Positions 1 to 8,645 are shown, counted from the stretch's first letter. The stretch is 64,000 bases of DNA from Chryseobacterium indologenes (GCF_002025665.1 NZ_CP018786.1:2914001-2978000); one strand, 5' to 3'. Translations and numbers: made by a program. Notes: a model not told the origin generated them from the letters alone.

Positions 1-190
1 AAAGAGATATCCATTTTTCTATATCACTTGCCTGGAAGGCTTCAATAGCCTGTTTTACTTTTATATTTATAATTTTCGAAGTATCCATACTCTTTATTTT
101 TTTGTGTTGATGGTTTTGATACCGTTGTCCACAAGCATTCAGACTGCAAGCCATCATCAATACCATACTTAATAATTTAAAAATATTCAT
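1..190 (-). CDS. Secreted lipoprotein, N-terminal part only (cut by window edge)
   Basis: The reading frame starts at ATG 190 on the minus strand and runs off the left edge. Residues 1-19 form a hydrophobic signal peptide, and LNAC-G around Cys20 is a lipobox, so the mature protein should be lipid-anchored. A basic linker follows. The last visible residues (VKQAIEAFQASDIEKW) resemble the first helix of NTF2/SnoaL-like domains, but only about 63 residues are in the window, so that is a guess. It lies just downstream of the SDR at 200-952 on the same strand, with only 9 bases between, so the two may be co-transcribed. Confidence 0.6.
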   Translation of the reverse strand, partial: MNIFKLLSMVLMMACSLNACGQRYQNHQHKKIKSMDTSKIINIKVKQAIEAFQASDIEKWISL

Positions 191-199
191 AGTATTATT

Positions 200-952
200 T
201 TACTGATTAGCTCCGCCATTGACTAATAAATGCTGCCCGTTCACAAATGAAGAAAGATCACTGGCAAAGAATTCGGCAATATTGGCTACATCTTCTACTT
301 CCGCCAGTCTTCCCATCGGACAGCTGTCAATCAGGGATTTTCTCAATTCAGGATAGCTTCCTTCTTCGGCAAAAATTCCCGAATGATCTACAGCGAAAGG
401 GATAATCGTGTTTACAGTTACTCCACGATGCCCAATTTCTTTTGATAACACATCTACCAGATACCTTGGGGTGGTTTTACTTCCTCCATATACTGCCATA
501 CCCGGCACAGGAAAAGCTGTGGTACTGGATGCTACATAAATAATGCGTCCATTGTCTTCTACATTCAAAGCTGCCTGCTGCATGGTAAAATAAGCCCCTT
601 TGGTATTGATGGAGAAAAGTCTGTCAAACTGTTCTTCCGTGAACTGCGTTACTGGAGTTTCCACCATTTCAATTCCGGCATTGGCAACAACGATATCTAT
701 TTTCCCAAAAGCTTTTTTTGCTTCATCAAAAAGATAGTGTATTTCAGATACTTTTCTCACATCTGCCTGAACGGAAATAACCTTTCTTCCCATAGCTTTG
801 ATATTGCTTTCTACCTCATCTGTGGAAGCTTTGTCACGGGAATAATTTAATATGATATCTGCACCCAGCGCAGCATAACGTTCTGCAATAGCTTTTCCCA
901 AACCTCTTCCTGAGCCGGTAATAACGGCTACTTTATTTTGTAATGAATTCAT
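200..952 (-). CDS. SDR-family NAD(P)-dependent oxidoreductase
   Basis: A classical short-chain dehydrogenase of 250 residues. The Rossmann motif TGSGRGLG is near the N-terminus, the NNAG motif appears as VANAG, and a Ser followed by YGGSK supplies the catalytic Tyr and Lys. The C-terminus ends in the usual NGQHLLVNGG. The frame stays open to 1024, but I chose ATG 952 (MNSLQNK) because it places the nucleotide-binding motif at the normal distance and avoids overlap with the upstream gene. It is the last SDR of a minus-strand run with the DUF1097 protein and a second SDR. The substrate cannot be read from the sequence. Confidence 0.9.
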   Translation of the reverse strand: MNSLQNKVAVITGSGRGLGKAIAERYAALGADIILNYSRDKASTDEVESNIKAMGRKVISVQADVRKVSEIHYLFDEAKKAFGKIDIVVANAGIEMVETPVTQFTEEQFDRLFSINTKGAYFTMQQAALNVEDNGRIIYVASSTTAFPVPGMAVYGGSKTTPRYLVDVLSKEIGHRGVTVNTIIPFAVDHSGIFAEEGSYPELRKSLIDSCPMGRLAEVEDVANIAEFFASDLSSFVNGQHLLVNGGANQ

Positions 953-989
953 TTTTTTAAATTTTAATAATGATTGTGTGTAATAGTTG

Positions 990-1475
990 TTATTGAACAG
1001 TTGATTTTGATGTCTGTCTTTCATGAATCATATCAACTACCTTATTGTTCAGCCAGGCAAATAGAAATCCTGCTAAAATGGGTATTAATAAGTTGAGTAC
1101 AGGCAATGGTTCCAGTGGAGGGTGAACTCCAAACAGGATGATTAAGCCCAGAAACCAGGCAGGAATGTTGTTCAGTTTTTTTGTTCCCGCAAAGTAGGCT
1201 AATGATCCAATGTACAGGAAAACAGCCAAAGGAAAGCCTAACCCTCCGATCAGCTGCTGCAATCCGCCTGCAGTAACCTGTATCAGAATTGCCATCATCA
1301 TTCCCAGTACAATCTGTAAAAGTGCCCAAAGTGAGGTTTCTATCTTTTTACCGAAAATATAGAAACTGACCCAGGCTACAAACATCACCCATGTAGGCCA
1401 CTGCATCGAAAAGGAAACAGTAACGGCAACCGCTCCGAAAAATCCGAAAGCAACTGCTATTGGTAAAGTCTTCAT
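990..1475 (-). CDS. DUF1097-like inner-membrane protein
   Basis: A 161-residue hydrophobic protein with about five predicted membrane segments (residues roughly 5-22, 27-45, 50-70, 78-95 and 105-145). Length and layout resemble the DUF1097 (YcdZ-like) family, whose function is unknown. ATG 1475 (MKTLPIAVAF) is preferred; the frame stays open to 1619, but that stretch overlaps the C-terminal coding region of the upstream SDR. It sits between two SDR genes with gaps of 25 and 37 bases, which suggests one transcript. No transport substrate can be assigned. Confidence 0.75.
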   Translation of the reverse strand: MKTLPIAVAFGFFGAVAVTVSFSMQWPTWVMFVAWVSFYIFGKKIETSLWALLQIVLGMMMAILIQVTAGGLQQLIGGLGFPLAVFLYIGSLAYFAGTKKLNNIPAWFLGLIILFGVHPPLEPLPVLNLLIPILAGFLFAWLNNKVVDMIHERQTSKSTVQ

Positions 1476-1500
1476 AATGTAATAGTATTGGTGTATGATA

Positions 1501-2241
1501 TTAAGCCATAGCCCCATTGGCTCCAATCGTTTGTCCGCTGATCCATTTGGCATCATCACCAGCCAGAAAGACAACAATTTTGGCAATATCAGCAGGTTCT
1601 CCCAAACGGTTAAAAGCATTTAAAGAAGCCAGTCTGTCTATTACTTCCTGAGGTTTTCCTTCTGTAAACAATGCGGTGTTAGTAGGTCCCGGAAGTATTG
1701 CATTCACATTGATTCCTCTGCTTCCCACTTCTTTAGCGAATACTCGGGTTAGCTGTTCTACAGCTCCTTTGGTAGCTACATAAGTTCCATACGTTGGCAT
1801 CATCACTCTCGTAGTTGTTGAAGAGAAATTAATAATACTTCCGTTATCAGCAAGCTGGGTTGCTGCTTCTCTTAAAGTATTAAATGTTCCCCTTACATTG
1901 ATGTCGAACTGACGTGAAAAGTCTTCATCAGTAGTATCTTTGATCAATTTGGTAATCATGATTCCTGCATTATTAACCAATACATCGATTTTTCCATAAT
2001 GGCTGATCGCCTGATCAAATAATTGCTTTACAGCTTCTGAATTACTTACATCTGCCTGGACTGCAATAGCGTCACCTCCTTTATCTTTTATAGAAGCGAC
2101 AACCTGTTCTGCGGCATCTTTTCCGCCTGCGTAGTTAACGATTACTTTTGCTCCCGTTGAAGCTAACTGTTGAGCGATTTCAGCTCCGATTCCTCTTGAC
2201 GCTCCGGTCACAAGGATTACTTTGTTGTTTAATGTACTCAT
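1501..2241 (-). CDS. SDR-family oxidoreductase
   Basis: A 246-residue classical SDR closely resembling 3-oxoacyl-ACP-reductase-like (FabG-type) enzymes. TGASRGIG binds the cofactor, NNAG follows beta-4, Ser and YVATK form the catalytic set, and the end ISGQTIGANGA is the usual C-terminal strand. It begins a minus-strand run continuing into the DUF1097 gene and the SDR at 200-952. The AraC gene upstream on the same strand, 96 bases away, is a candidate regulator. The real substrate is unknown; a primary fatty-acid FabG role is unlikely given the context of several SDRs and no fab genes. Confidence 0.9.
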   Translation of the reverse strand: MSTLNNKVILVTGASRGIGAEIAQQLASTGAKVIVNYAGGKDAAEQVVASIKDKGGDAIAVQADVSNSEAVKQLFDQAISHYGKIDVLVNNAGIMITKLIKDTTDEDFSRQFDINVRGTFNTLREAATQLADNGSIINFSSTTTRVMMPTYGTYVATKGAVEQLTRVFAKEVGSRGINVNAILPGPTNTALFTEGKPQEVIDRLASLNAFNRLGEPADIAKIVVFLAGDDAKWISGQTIGANGAMA

Positions 2242-2337
2242 ATTACTTTGTTTTTATCAATGTTAATTTGATAGGACAAAGTTGATACATTATGCTCCTC
2301 AGGAACGTACAAGAATTATAGGAGATGTTGCAAATTT

Positions 2338-3279
2338 CTAAGATTGCTTTCCAAAGTACTGTTTTCTATATTCTGCAGGGCTGATTGAAGTATTTTTTTT
2401 GAAATAATTGCTGAAATGGGATGTTTCAAGAAAGCCTAAACGGGCTGCAATTTCTTTAATGCTAAGGGTTTCATCCTGAAGCATTACTTTTGCTTCGGTA
2501 ATTGCTTTATCAGCAATCCATGAAGTGATTGTTTTTCCGGTTTTGCTACTGATAACGCTTGATAAATAATTAACATGGAGAGCCTGCAGGTTCGCATAAT
2601 CCTGAACCCTGAACTGGGTATTGGTCTTTCCACTGATCAGATCTCTGAAATGCTGTTCAATATTTTGTTTGAAATTTTTTACAATCCGTGAACTGCGGTT
2701 CCCTTCATAAATAGGATTATAGTCCTGAAAGAAATATTCTTTGATTTTAAGCAGCAGCGTGATCACAAGAGCACCGATAATTTTGTTTTTATATAATGAA
2801 TGTCCTTTATATTCTTTATGAATCAAAGCATATAATTCTTCTATCTGGCTAAACTGGTCAGGAGTCAAAACACGGGGTGAAACTACTTCTGATAAAAGAA
2901 AAGAGAAATCATTATAGACATCTTCATGCACATATTCTTTCAAAAATCCTTCTCCGAAGGTAATCAGACAGGTATGCTTTAGTTTTTCCCATTCAAAAAT
3001 TCTGTAATTGCCGGGGTTGGTAAAGTAAACAGTATCTGAAGTCACTTCGAATCTCTGATCATCGATTGTGTAATGCCCAAATGCACTTTTAATAAACAAA
3101 AAGCTAAAGTAGTTAGGACGAAAAGGTTCTGAACGAAACGGCAAATCCTGGAATGTTTCTTCCAGATAATGAATGGTAAATCCGGATTCTTCCTCCAGAT
3201 AATCCACAGGAAGTCCTAGTTGCTGATAAAGTTCGCGCAAAGTGTGCACATTCAGGTTACCGTTGGCCATTGCATTCAA
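2338..3279 (-). CDS. AraC-family transcriptional regulator
   Basis: A 313-residue regulator with an N-terminal cupin-like sensing region (about residues 40-150) and a C-terminal double helix-turn-helix (about 215-310). The second HTH carries the family signature IAARLGFLETSHFSNYFKK followed by SPAEYRK. The start may be ATG 3279 or the ATG three codons later (MANGNLNVHT); both give a complete protein. It is encoded directly upstream of the SDR/DUF1097/SDR run, so local control is plausible. The effector is not predictable. Confidence 0.92.
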   Translation of the reverse strand: MNAMANGNLNVHTLRELYQQLGLPVDYLEEESGFTIHYLEETFQDLPFRSEPFRPNYFSFLFIKSAFGHYTIDDQRFEVTSDTVYFTNPGNYRIFEWEKLKHTCLITFGEGFLKEYVHEDVYNDFSFLLSEVVSPRVLTPDQFSQIEELYALIHKEYKGHSLYKNKIIGALVITLLLKIKEYFFQDYNPIYEGNRSSRIVKNFKQNIEQHFRDLISGKTNTQFRVQDYANLQALHVNYLSSVISSKTGKTITSWIADKAITEAKVMLQDETLSIKEIAARLGFLETSHFSNYFKKNTSISPAEYRKQYFGKQS

Positions 3280-3368
3280 TTTCGGGTAAATTTAGAAATT
3301 AAATTGAGGTTGTCTTCATTTAAATTTCAATAAATAGCGTTTATTTATTCTCTGTATATTCAAAATAC

Positions 3369-3405
3369 AAAAGGAAAAGTACCGTTTATTAGTACTTTTC
3401 CTTTT
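3369..3405 (-). terminator. Intrinsic terminator hairpin
   Basis: Perfect 14-bp arms AAAAGGAAAAGTAC and GTACTTTTCCTTTT with a 9-base loop. It lies just after the frameshifted SDR (minus strand) and before the AraC gene, so it would end the SDR transcript. Confidence 0.7.
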
Positions 3406-3444
3406 CTATGGGATGTATGGACTACAATAATTTAATATTATATT

Positions 3445-4295
3445 TTATAAACCATAAGCTTCTATCCACTTTTGTTTTACCTGTTCTGTAATCAGATTGT
3501 ATTCTTTATCTACTCCATTGGAAAGAGGATCTAAGGGCGTACGGAGCGGTCTTTTTCCTTTTTCTGTATTTACCAGTTTAAGCGTTCCATCTGCAATGAT
3601 TTGTGGATCCGGAGCTGATTCCATAAAGAGTTTACCAAATACGGTCTGAATTTTCTGACTGATATCTGCCACAGCAGTACCATAAGATTCCTGAATGCCC
3701 TCGCGGTCTCCATTAATATGCGCCTTACCGATAATTTCCGTCATGAATCCTCCCGGCTCAAGCAGTACTGACTCTATTCCCTGCCCTATCAACTCTTCAT
3801 ACGAACCTTCTATAAGGCCTTCCAATGCAAATTTTGTAGAATTATAAGCAGACTGTAATGGAAGTGAAATTCGGCCTACCTGACTGGAAATGGTGATGAT
3901 AAGACCATCTTTTGCAGCTCTCATAATAGGTAAAACTTCATTATTCACTCTCAATGTTCCCCAAACATTCACATCAAAGAGTTTCTGGATCTGTGGTATT
4001 GAATAAGATTCAAGAACTCCTGCTCCATATATTCCTGCATTATTGATCAAAACATCAATTCTGCCATACTTTTCATGTACTAAACAACAGCTTTTTTTAC
4101 AGACTGATCATCTGTGATATCCATATCTACTACTTCTGTATTCTCCAGCGTATTCAGATTTTTTGCGTGTTCAGCATTGCTTCCAGTAGTATTTCGCATC
4201 GTAGCTATGACGATATGCCCTTCTTTGTTAAATGTTTTTACCATTAATGCACCAAAACCGGTACTTGAACCTGTAATTAAGATTACTTTTTTCAT
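3445..4295 (-). pseudogene. SDR oxidoreductase broken by a single-base frameshift
   Basis: Translation from ATG 4295 gives an SDR start (TGSSTGFG motif, then VDMDITDDQSVKKAVV) that hits TAG around 4080. The rest of the enzyme continues without loss in another frame: HEKYGRIDVLINNAG, a Ser, then YNSTK, down to 3445. Restoring one base in the GTTGTTTAG stretch (about 4080-4088) gives a smooth AVDLVHEKYGRID junction, so exactly one base seems to be missing. All catalytic motifs survive on either side. It is either a recent pseudogene or a sequencing/assembly error. It is divergent from the HxlR gene, the usual arrangement for an HxlR target. Confidence 0.85.
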
Positions 4296-4450
4296 TCTTT
4301 TTGTTCGTCTCTTTTTAATTATTGACTCTTTTTAACTCAGAAGAATACCGGCCGGAATTCTTTTCATTATTACAATATTTCCTTCATACGGTTTATTGTG
4401 TCTCAGAAGGAAATACCTTAAAAATGATGTTGCAATTTAGCACAGATTTA

Positions 4451-4483
4451 CTTTCCTTTGTATAGTACTTTCCCAAAGGAAAG
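4451..4483 (+). promoter_or_regulatory. Inverted repeat, probable HxlR operator
   Basis: Perfect 10-bp arms CTTTCCTTTG (4451-4460) and CAAAGGAAAG (4474-4483) separated by 13 bases. The half TACTTTCC also occurs twice as a direct repeat. It lies between the divergent SDR and HxlR genes, about 20 bases before the HxlR ATG. HxlR proteins commonly bind such repeats at their own promoter. Confidence 0.5.
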
Positions 4484-4502
4484 CGAAATAATTTGTAAGC
4501 GT

Positions 4503-4907
4503 ATGTCTGTAAAAAAAATTAAATCAAGCTGCCTGGAAACGATCAAGCCTGTACGGGATGCTTTGGACGTTTTAAGTGGCAAATGGAAGCTGGCCATCAT
4601 GGTATCTGTATCTGTAGGTAATGATCGCTTTACTGATATACAGGACAGTATACCAGGTATTACTCCAAAGGTTCTGGCTAAGGAACTCAAGGAACTTGAA
4701 CAACATCAGCTCATCAAAAGAACTGTTATTGATGATTATCCTGTTAAAATCATTTATCAGCCTCTGTCTTATTCTTCAACTTTAAATCCTATCATATTTG
4801 CTCTTAAAGACTGGGGAATTAATCATAAAAGAAAACTTTTTGAAGAAGGATTTACAATAAATGAAATAGGAGAAATTCCTCAATGTCTTCCTGAAGAAGG
4901 ACAATAA
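4503..4907 (+). CDS. HxlR-family winged-helix transcriptional regulator
   Basis: A 134-residue regulator. The family core is visible: a conserved Cys (SSCLETIKPVRDALDVLSGKW), then FTDIQDSIPGITPKVLAKEL as the winged helix, and L-I-KR-V as the wing. In HxlR-type redox or electrophile sensors the N-terminal Cys is often the sensing residue; here it is Cys9. The frame extends to a TTG at 4458, but that codon lies inside the inverted repeat, so ATG 4503 is chosen. It is divergent from the frameshifted SDR at 3445-4295, its likely target. Confidence 0.9.
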   Translation: MSVKKIKSSCLETIKPVRDALDVLSGKWKLAIMVSVSVGNDRFTDIQDSIPGITPKVLAKELKELEQHQLIKRTVIDDYPVKIIYQPLSYSSTLNPIIFALKDWGINHKRKLFEEGFTINEIGEIPQCLPEEGQ

Positions 4908-4961
4908 ACAACTGATTTAGTTGACATTAAAACAATGCAATATAAAAAAAGCATAAAAAAT

Positions 4962-4992
4962 TTGTTTTTATGACCAATCGGTCATATCTTTG
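4962..4992 (+). promoter_or_regulatory. TetR-gene promoter with internal palindromic operator
   Basis: The 16-bp palindrome ATGACCAATCGGTCAT (4970-4985) lies between a TTTG -33-like element (4961-4964) and the box TATCTTTG (4985-4992), a perfect match to the Bacteroidota -7 consensus TAnnTTTG. A bound repressor would block RNA polymerase. The same palindrome recurs before the SDR at 5696, so the TetR protein probably represses both genes. Confidence 0.75.
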
Positions 4993-5012
4993 CATTATTA
5001 TTTTATACTATC

Positions 5013-5600
5013 ATGACAAAAGGTGAAGAAACCAAACAATTCATTATAGAAAAATCGGCTCCTATATTTAATACAAAAGGGATCGCTGCTACTTCTATGA
5101 GTGATATTATGGAAGCCACCAAATTGTCTAAAGGTAGTATGTACGTTCATTTTGAGAACAAGGAAGTACTTGCCTGCGCTGCTGTTGATCATAATCTTAA
5201 ATTACTGAGTGAAAGACTTTTAAACAATTTAAGGAAATTCAAAACTTCTAAAGAGCAGTTATTCGCATATATTGATTTTTTCAGTGATCCTAATCATCCG
5301 CCAGTAACCGGAGGCTGTCCTTTATTAAATTTCGGAATGGAAGCCGACGATACCAATCCGGTTGTCAAGGAAAAAATAAACCGTGCTATCAAGCAGGGGC
5401 AGGAATTGCTTTCCGATATTATTGAAAGAGGCATTTTCAATAAAGAATTCAGAGCAGACTGGAATCCTGCAGATTTTGCAACGGTTCTTTTCGCAATGCT
5501 TGAAGGTGGACATTTGATCGCAAGAATGTCCGGTAACAATGTGAGAATGGCAGTTATTACGCAAAGTCTAAAAAAAATAATTGAGGAAAATTGTGTCTAA
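5013..5600 (+). CDS. TetR/AcrR-family transcriptional repressor
   Basis: A 195-residue TetR protein. The N-terminal DNA-binding domain (about residues 5-55) contains TSMSDIMEATKLSKGSMYVH followed by F-x-NKE, the standard TetR helix-turn-helix. The C-terminal all-helical part includes GGCPLLNFGMEADD, typical of a TetR subgroup linked to oxidoreductase genes. Two palindromes of the ATGACC-N4-GGTCAT type flank the gene, one over its own promoter and one over the promoter of the following SDR. Autorepression plus control of the SDR is therefore likely. The inducer is unknown. Confidence 0.93.
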   Translation: MTKGEETKQFIIEKSAPIFNTKGIAATSMSDIMEATKLSKGSMYVHFENKEVLACAAVDHNLKLLSERLLNNLRKFKTSKEQLFAYIDFFSDPNHPPVTGGCPLLNFGMEADDTNPVVKEKINRAIKQGQELLSDIIERGIFNKEFRADWNPADFATVLFAMLEGGHLIARMSGNNVRMAVITQSLKKIIEENCV

Positions 5601-5617
5601 ATTTTTTTATCCAAAAT

Positions 5618-5642
5618 ATGACCGTTCGGTCATTTAAATTTG
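5618..5642 (+). promoter_or_regulatory. SDR promoter with second TetR operator
   Basis: Palindrome ATGACCGTTCGGTCAT (5618-5633), one base before the -7 box TAAATTTG (5635-5642). It shares ATGACC/GGTCAT arms and position relative to the -7 box with the operator at 4970-4985. Confidence 0.75.
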
Positions 5643-5695
5643 AAAATAAAACTTTTTAAAAAGTATAATCATAACAATCAATTAAAAACAAAACA

Positions 5696-6502
5696 ATGTC
5701 AAAAACAGTTTTAATTACAGGAGCATCAAAAGGTTTTGGAAAAGCATGGGCAGAAGCTTTTTTAGCAAAAGGATACAAAGTGGCAGCAACAGCCAGAAAT
5801 GTAGAAACACTTAATGATTTAAAAGAAAAATATGGAGATTCCGTATTGCCTTTAACCTTAGATGTAGATAAAAGAGAGGAATCATTAACAGTAGTTCAGA
5901 AAGTTCATCAATACTTCGGCAGCATTGATATTCTGATCAATAATGCCGGATATGCATTAACGGGTGCAGTGGAAGAAACCAACGAACAGGAAGCAAGAGC
6001 ACAGTTTGAAACGAATTTCTTTGGAACTTTATGGCTTACACAGGCGGTACTTCCCATCATGAGAGATCAGAAAAGTGGTCATATCATTCAGGTTTCTTCT
6101 ATTTTAGGATTGGCTACTTTACCAACCATGGGACTTTACAATGCGTCTAAGTTTGCACTGGAAGGCTTAAGTGAAACTTTAGCAACGGAAGTAAAAGGCT
6201 TTGGAATCAAAGTAACGTTGGTAGAACCTAATGGCTATGCTTCCAATATCTGGCATACAGGAATTAATACGCAAAGCAATCCGGTTTACGATGGTGTTAA
6301 AAAGGCTTTCTCAGAATCTGAAACTTCTTTTGGAGATGTAGAAGCTACAGCTCCGGCACTGATAAAGTTAGCAGAAACTGAAAATCCTCCATTGCGCTTA
6401 TTGCTTGGAAAAGTAGCACTTCCTTTTGTAAAACAAAATTACGAGCAACGTTTAAAAGTATGGGAAGAATGGAATGATGTATCTGTAGAAGCTCACGGAT
6501 AA
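5696..6502 (+). CDS. SDR-family oxidoreductase under TetR control
   Basis: A 268-residue classical SDR: TGASKGFG cofactor loop, LDVD acidic position, NNAG, and catalytic Ser (VSSILG) with YNASK. The sequence GPVEETNEQEARAQ-like region and the long C-terminal segment (about 190-268) place it with the SDR subgroup often annotated as short-chain dehydrogenase/reductase of broad substrate use. It lies 95 bases after the TetR gene and has its own promoter carrying a matching operator. A hairpin terminator follows. Substrate unknown. Confidence 0.92.
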   Translation: MSKTVLITGASKGFGKAWAEAFLAKGYKVAATARNVETLNDLKEKYGDSVLPLTLDVDKREESLTVVQKVHQYFGSIDILINNAGYALTGAVEETNEQEARAQFETNFFGTLWLTQAVLPIMRDQKSGHIIQVSSILGLATLPTMGLYNASKFALEGLSETLATEVKGFGIKVTLVEPNGYASNIWHTGINTQSNPVYDGVKKAFSESETSFGDVEATAPALIKLAETENPPLRLLLGKVALPFVKQNYEQRLKVWEEWNDVSVEAHG

Positions 6503-6526
6503 CATCGAAAAAGAGTGTTTTCACAA

Positions 6527-6565
6527 AATAAGCTCCGTTTTATAGAAGAACGGAGCTTATTTTTT
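6527..6565 (+). terminator. Strong intrinsic terminator
   Basis: Perfect 13-bp arms AATAAGCTCCGTT / AACGGAGCTTATT with a 9-base loop, followed by five T. It ends the SDR transcript. Confidence 0.85.
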
Positions 6566-6694
6566 ATCCTTTTTTGAGATCAACAACTCACTCACTTTTC
6601 TTAGCGTTACTTCCATCTGCTTCATATTGATACTGTTTTCCTGTTCACCTCCTGCAATGTCTATTTCGCTGTGAAATATGACTACTTGAACAAA
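6557..6694 (-). pseudogene. Possible C-terminal gene remnant
   Basis: On the minus strand 45 codons stay open and end in TAA at 6557-6559, inside the terminator stem. The peptide (IDIAGGEQENSINMKQMEV, then TLRKVSELLISKKDKK) looks like natural coding sequence rather than noise, but no upstream part, start or family can be recognised, and an in-frame stop closes it at about 6695. It may be the tail of a deleted gene. Confidence is low. Confidence 0.25.
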
Positions 6695-6778
6695 TTACTC
6701 ATTTCTCAAGGGTTTCCAGGAGCATAATTTTGTCTCATCAAAAAGAAAAACAGATCTACAATCTAATACAATAAAGCA

Positions 6779-8077
6779 ATGAAAACAACAATTTCAACCA
6801 TCCTTTTAGCAGTAACTTTTACTTTAAGTACACCTGCTATTTCTAAAGCACAAAACAACAAGACCACTACTCTATCATCAAAAAATGACACAAGTATCCG
6901 TCCTTTTCACATCAGTATTCCGCAATCTCAACTGGATGATCTTAAAAAACGTATTTCCGAAACCCGTTTCCCGGATAAAGAGACAGTGAAAGATGCTTCT
7001 CAGGGAATTCGGCTTGAACAGTTAAAAGAACTCATAACCTATTGGGGCAACGGATACGACTGGAGAAAAGTGGAAAATAAGCTGAATGCTCTTCCACAAT
7101 TCGTAACCAATATTGACGGACTTGATATTCAGTTTATCCACGTTCGTTCAAAGGAATCTAATGCAATGCCGGTGATTCTTACTCATGGCTGGCCTGGTTC
7201 TCCGCTAGAGTTTATCAATGCAATAGATCCTTTAACTGACCCTGTAAAATACGGTGGTAAGGCAAGCGATGCCTTTGATGTGATTATACCTGCCATTCCG
7301 GGATATGGTTTTTCAGAAATACCAACTGAACTGGGCTGGAATCCGGACCGTGTTGCCCTTGCCTGGGATGTTTTGATGAAAAGGCTTGGCTACAAAAAAT
7401 ATGTTTCTGAAGGTGGTGATCATGGTTCTGTAATATCTGATGCTCTAGCCAAACAGGCTCCTTCAGGCCTTCTAGGAATTCATCTTACCATGCCGGCTAC
7501 TATTCCTGCTGAACTTGTAAAGCCAATCAATGCCGGGGATCCTGTCCCATCAGGACTTTCTGCATCAGAAGCAAAAGCTTATCATGCAATGAGTACATTC
7601 TTTGGAAGAAATGCAGCCTATGGAGGAATGATGGTAACAAGACCACAGACAACAGGTTATTTACTTTCTGATTCTCCAACAGCTTTAGCAGCATTCCTTT
7701 ACGAAAAAATTGCAGAATGGAGTGAAAGTGATCTTCATCCTGAAAATGTAATTGGTCGTGATGCCATCCTAGATGATATTACACTTTACTGGCTTACCAA
7801 TACCGGAGCGTCTTCTTCACGCTTCTATTGGGAAAATAACAAGAATAATTTCAGTGCAGAGGCACAGAAAACAAAAGACATTAAGGTTCCTGTAGCTATT
7901 TCGGTATTTCCTCACGAAATTTATCAGGCTCCGGAAAGCTGGTCAAAGAAGGCCTACCCTACCTTATACTATTATCATAAAGCTTCGAAAGGCGGACATT
8001 TTGCAGCCTGGGAACAGCCACAGGTATTTACTGAAGAGCTTAGAGCAGCTTTCAAAGATTTAAGAAAAAAACTTTAA
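6779..8077 (+). CDS. Secreted epoxide-hydrolase-like alpha/beta hydrolase
   Basis: A 432-residue protein. Residues 1-24 are a signal peptide, so it works outside the cytoplasm. An epoxide-hydrolase N-terminal (EHN) domain follows (about 40-150: RPFHISIPQSQLDDLKKRI, then DW-x4-NKLNALPQF). The alpha/beta hydrolase core has HGWPGS as oxyanion loop, GGDHGS as nucleophile elbow with the catalytic Asp, and SKGGHFAAWEQP with the catalytic His. Most family members read GGDWGS; here His replaces Trp after the Asp. A -7-like box TAATTTTG is at 6725-6732. It is followed 48 bases later by the Ohr gene, so the pair may be an operon. The natural epoxide or other substrate is unknown. Confidence 0.88.
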   Translation: MKTTISTILLAVTFTLSTPAISKAQNNKTTTLSSKNDTSIRPFHISIPQSQLDDLKKRISETRFPDKETVKDASQGIRLEQLKELITYWGNGYDWRKVENKLNALPQFVTNIDGLDIQFIHVRSKESNAMPVILTHGWPGSPLEFINAIDPLTDPVKYGGKASDAFDVIIPAIPGYGFSEIPTELGWNPDRVALAWDVLMKRLGYKKYVSEGGDHGSVISDALAKQAPSGLLGIHLTMPATIPAELVKPINAGDPVPSGLSASEAKAYHAMSTFFGRNAAYGGMMVTRPQTTGYLLSDSPTALAAFLYEKIAEWSESDLHPENVIGRDAILDDITLYWLTNTGASSSRFYWENNKNNFSAEAQKTKDIKVPVAISVFPHEIYQAPESWSKKAYPTLYYYHKASKGGHFAAWEQPQVFTEELRAAFKDLRKKL

Positions 8078-8125
8078 CAATCATAGGATCAATCAACAAA
8101 ATCGTTTAATCTAAATAATAAAAAT

Positions 8126-8584
8126 ATGGAATTAAATACCATTCAGGAAGTAGAAAATACAACTGTAGTCAATATCAGTAAAGTATTATATTCTGGTAAT
8201 GTCATCGTAACGGGCGGCCGTAACGGAGAAGCAAAAAGCAGTGACGGCAAACTTGATATAGAACTGACTCCTCCCGGAGCCAAGGGAAACGGAACAAATC
8301 CGGAACAACTATTATCAGCAGGATGGTCTGCCTGTTTTATCGGAGCGATGCAATTAGGCTCTGCAAAGCTTGGAATTACACTTCCTCCAGACTTATCTGT
8401 CAATACCTCTGTAGATTTGGCCACCAATGATGATGGATTTTTCCTGCAGGCACATTTACAGGTACTTTTACCGGGACTTGCAATAGACGAAGCAAGAAAA
8501 GTTGTGGAAACAGCTCATGCGACATGTCCTTATTCAAAAGCAACGCGTGGAAATATTAATGTAAAAATAGATGTAGTAGTTTAG
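8126..8584 (+). CDS. ohr: Organic hydroperoxide resistance protein (Ohr/OsmC family)
   Basis: A 152-residue Ohr-type thiol peroxidase. The family core reads TGGRNGEAKSSDGKLDIEL, then GTNPEQLLSAGWSACFIGA with the peroxidatic Cys, and HATCPYSKATRGNI with the resolving Cys. Ohr enzymes reduce organic and fatty-acid hydroperoxides in the cytoplasm. The N-terminus is about 15 residues longer than usual, so an internal start is possible. It follows the epoxide-hydrolase-like gene; both deal with oxidised organics, which hints at a joint detoxification role. A hairpin terminator closes the unit. I see no OhrR gene nearby. Confidence 0.9.
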   Translation: MELNTIQEVENTTVVNISKVLYSGNVIVTGGRNGEAKSSDGKLDIELTPPGAKGNGTNPEQLLSAGWSACFIGAMQLGSAKLGITLPPDLSVNTSVDLATNDDGFFLQAHLQVLLPGLAIDEARKVVETAHATCPYSKATRGNINVKIDVVV

Positions 8585-8612
8585 TTTTCAGAATGTGGAT
8601 TACATTTTGATT

Positions 8613-8645
8613 AAAACCTTCCCTGCCAAAAGCAAGGAAGGTTTC
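8613..8645 (+). terminator. Intrinsic terminator
   Basis: Arms AAACCTTCC and GGAAGGTTT (plus inner TGC/GCA pairing) form a hairpin just after the Ohr gene. Confidence 0.65.

Noticed and set aside
990..1619. Long forms of the DUF1097 and SDR genes (starts at 1619 and 1024)
   Set aside because: The extensions overlap the coding region of the preceding genes in another frame and do not look like protein of these families.
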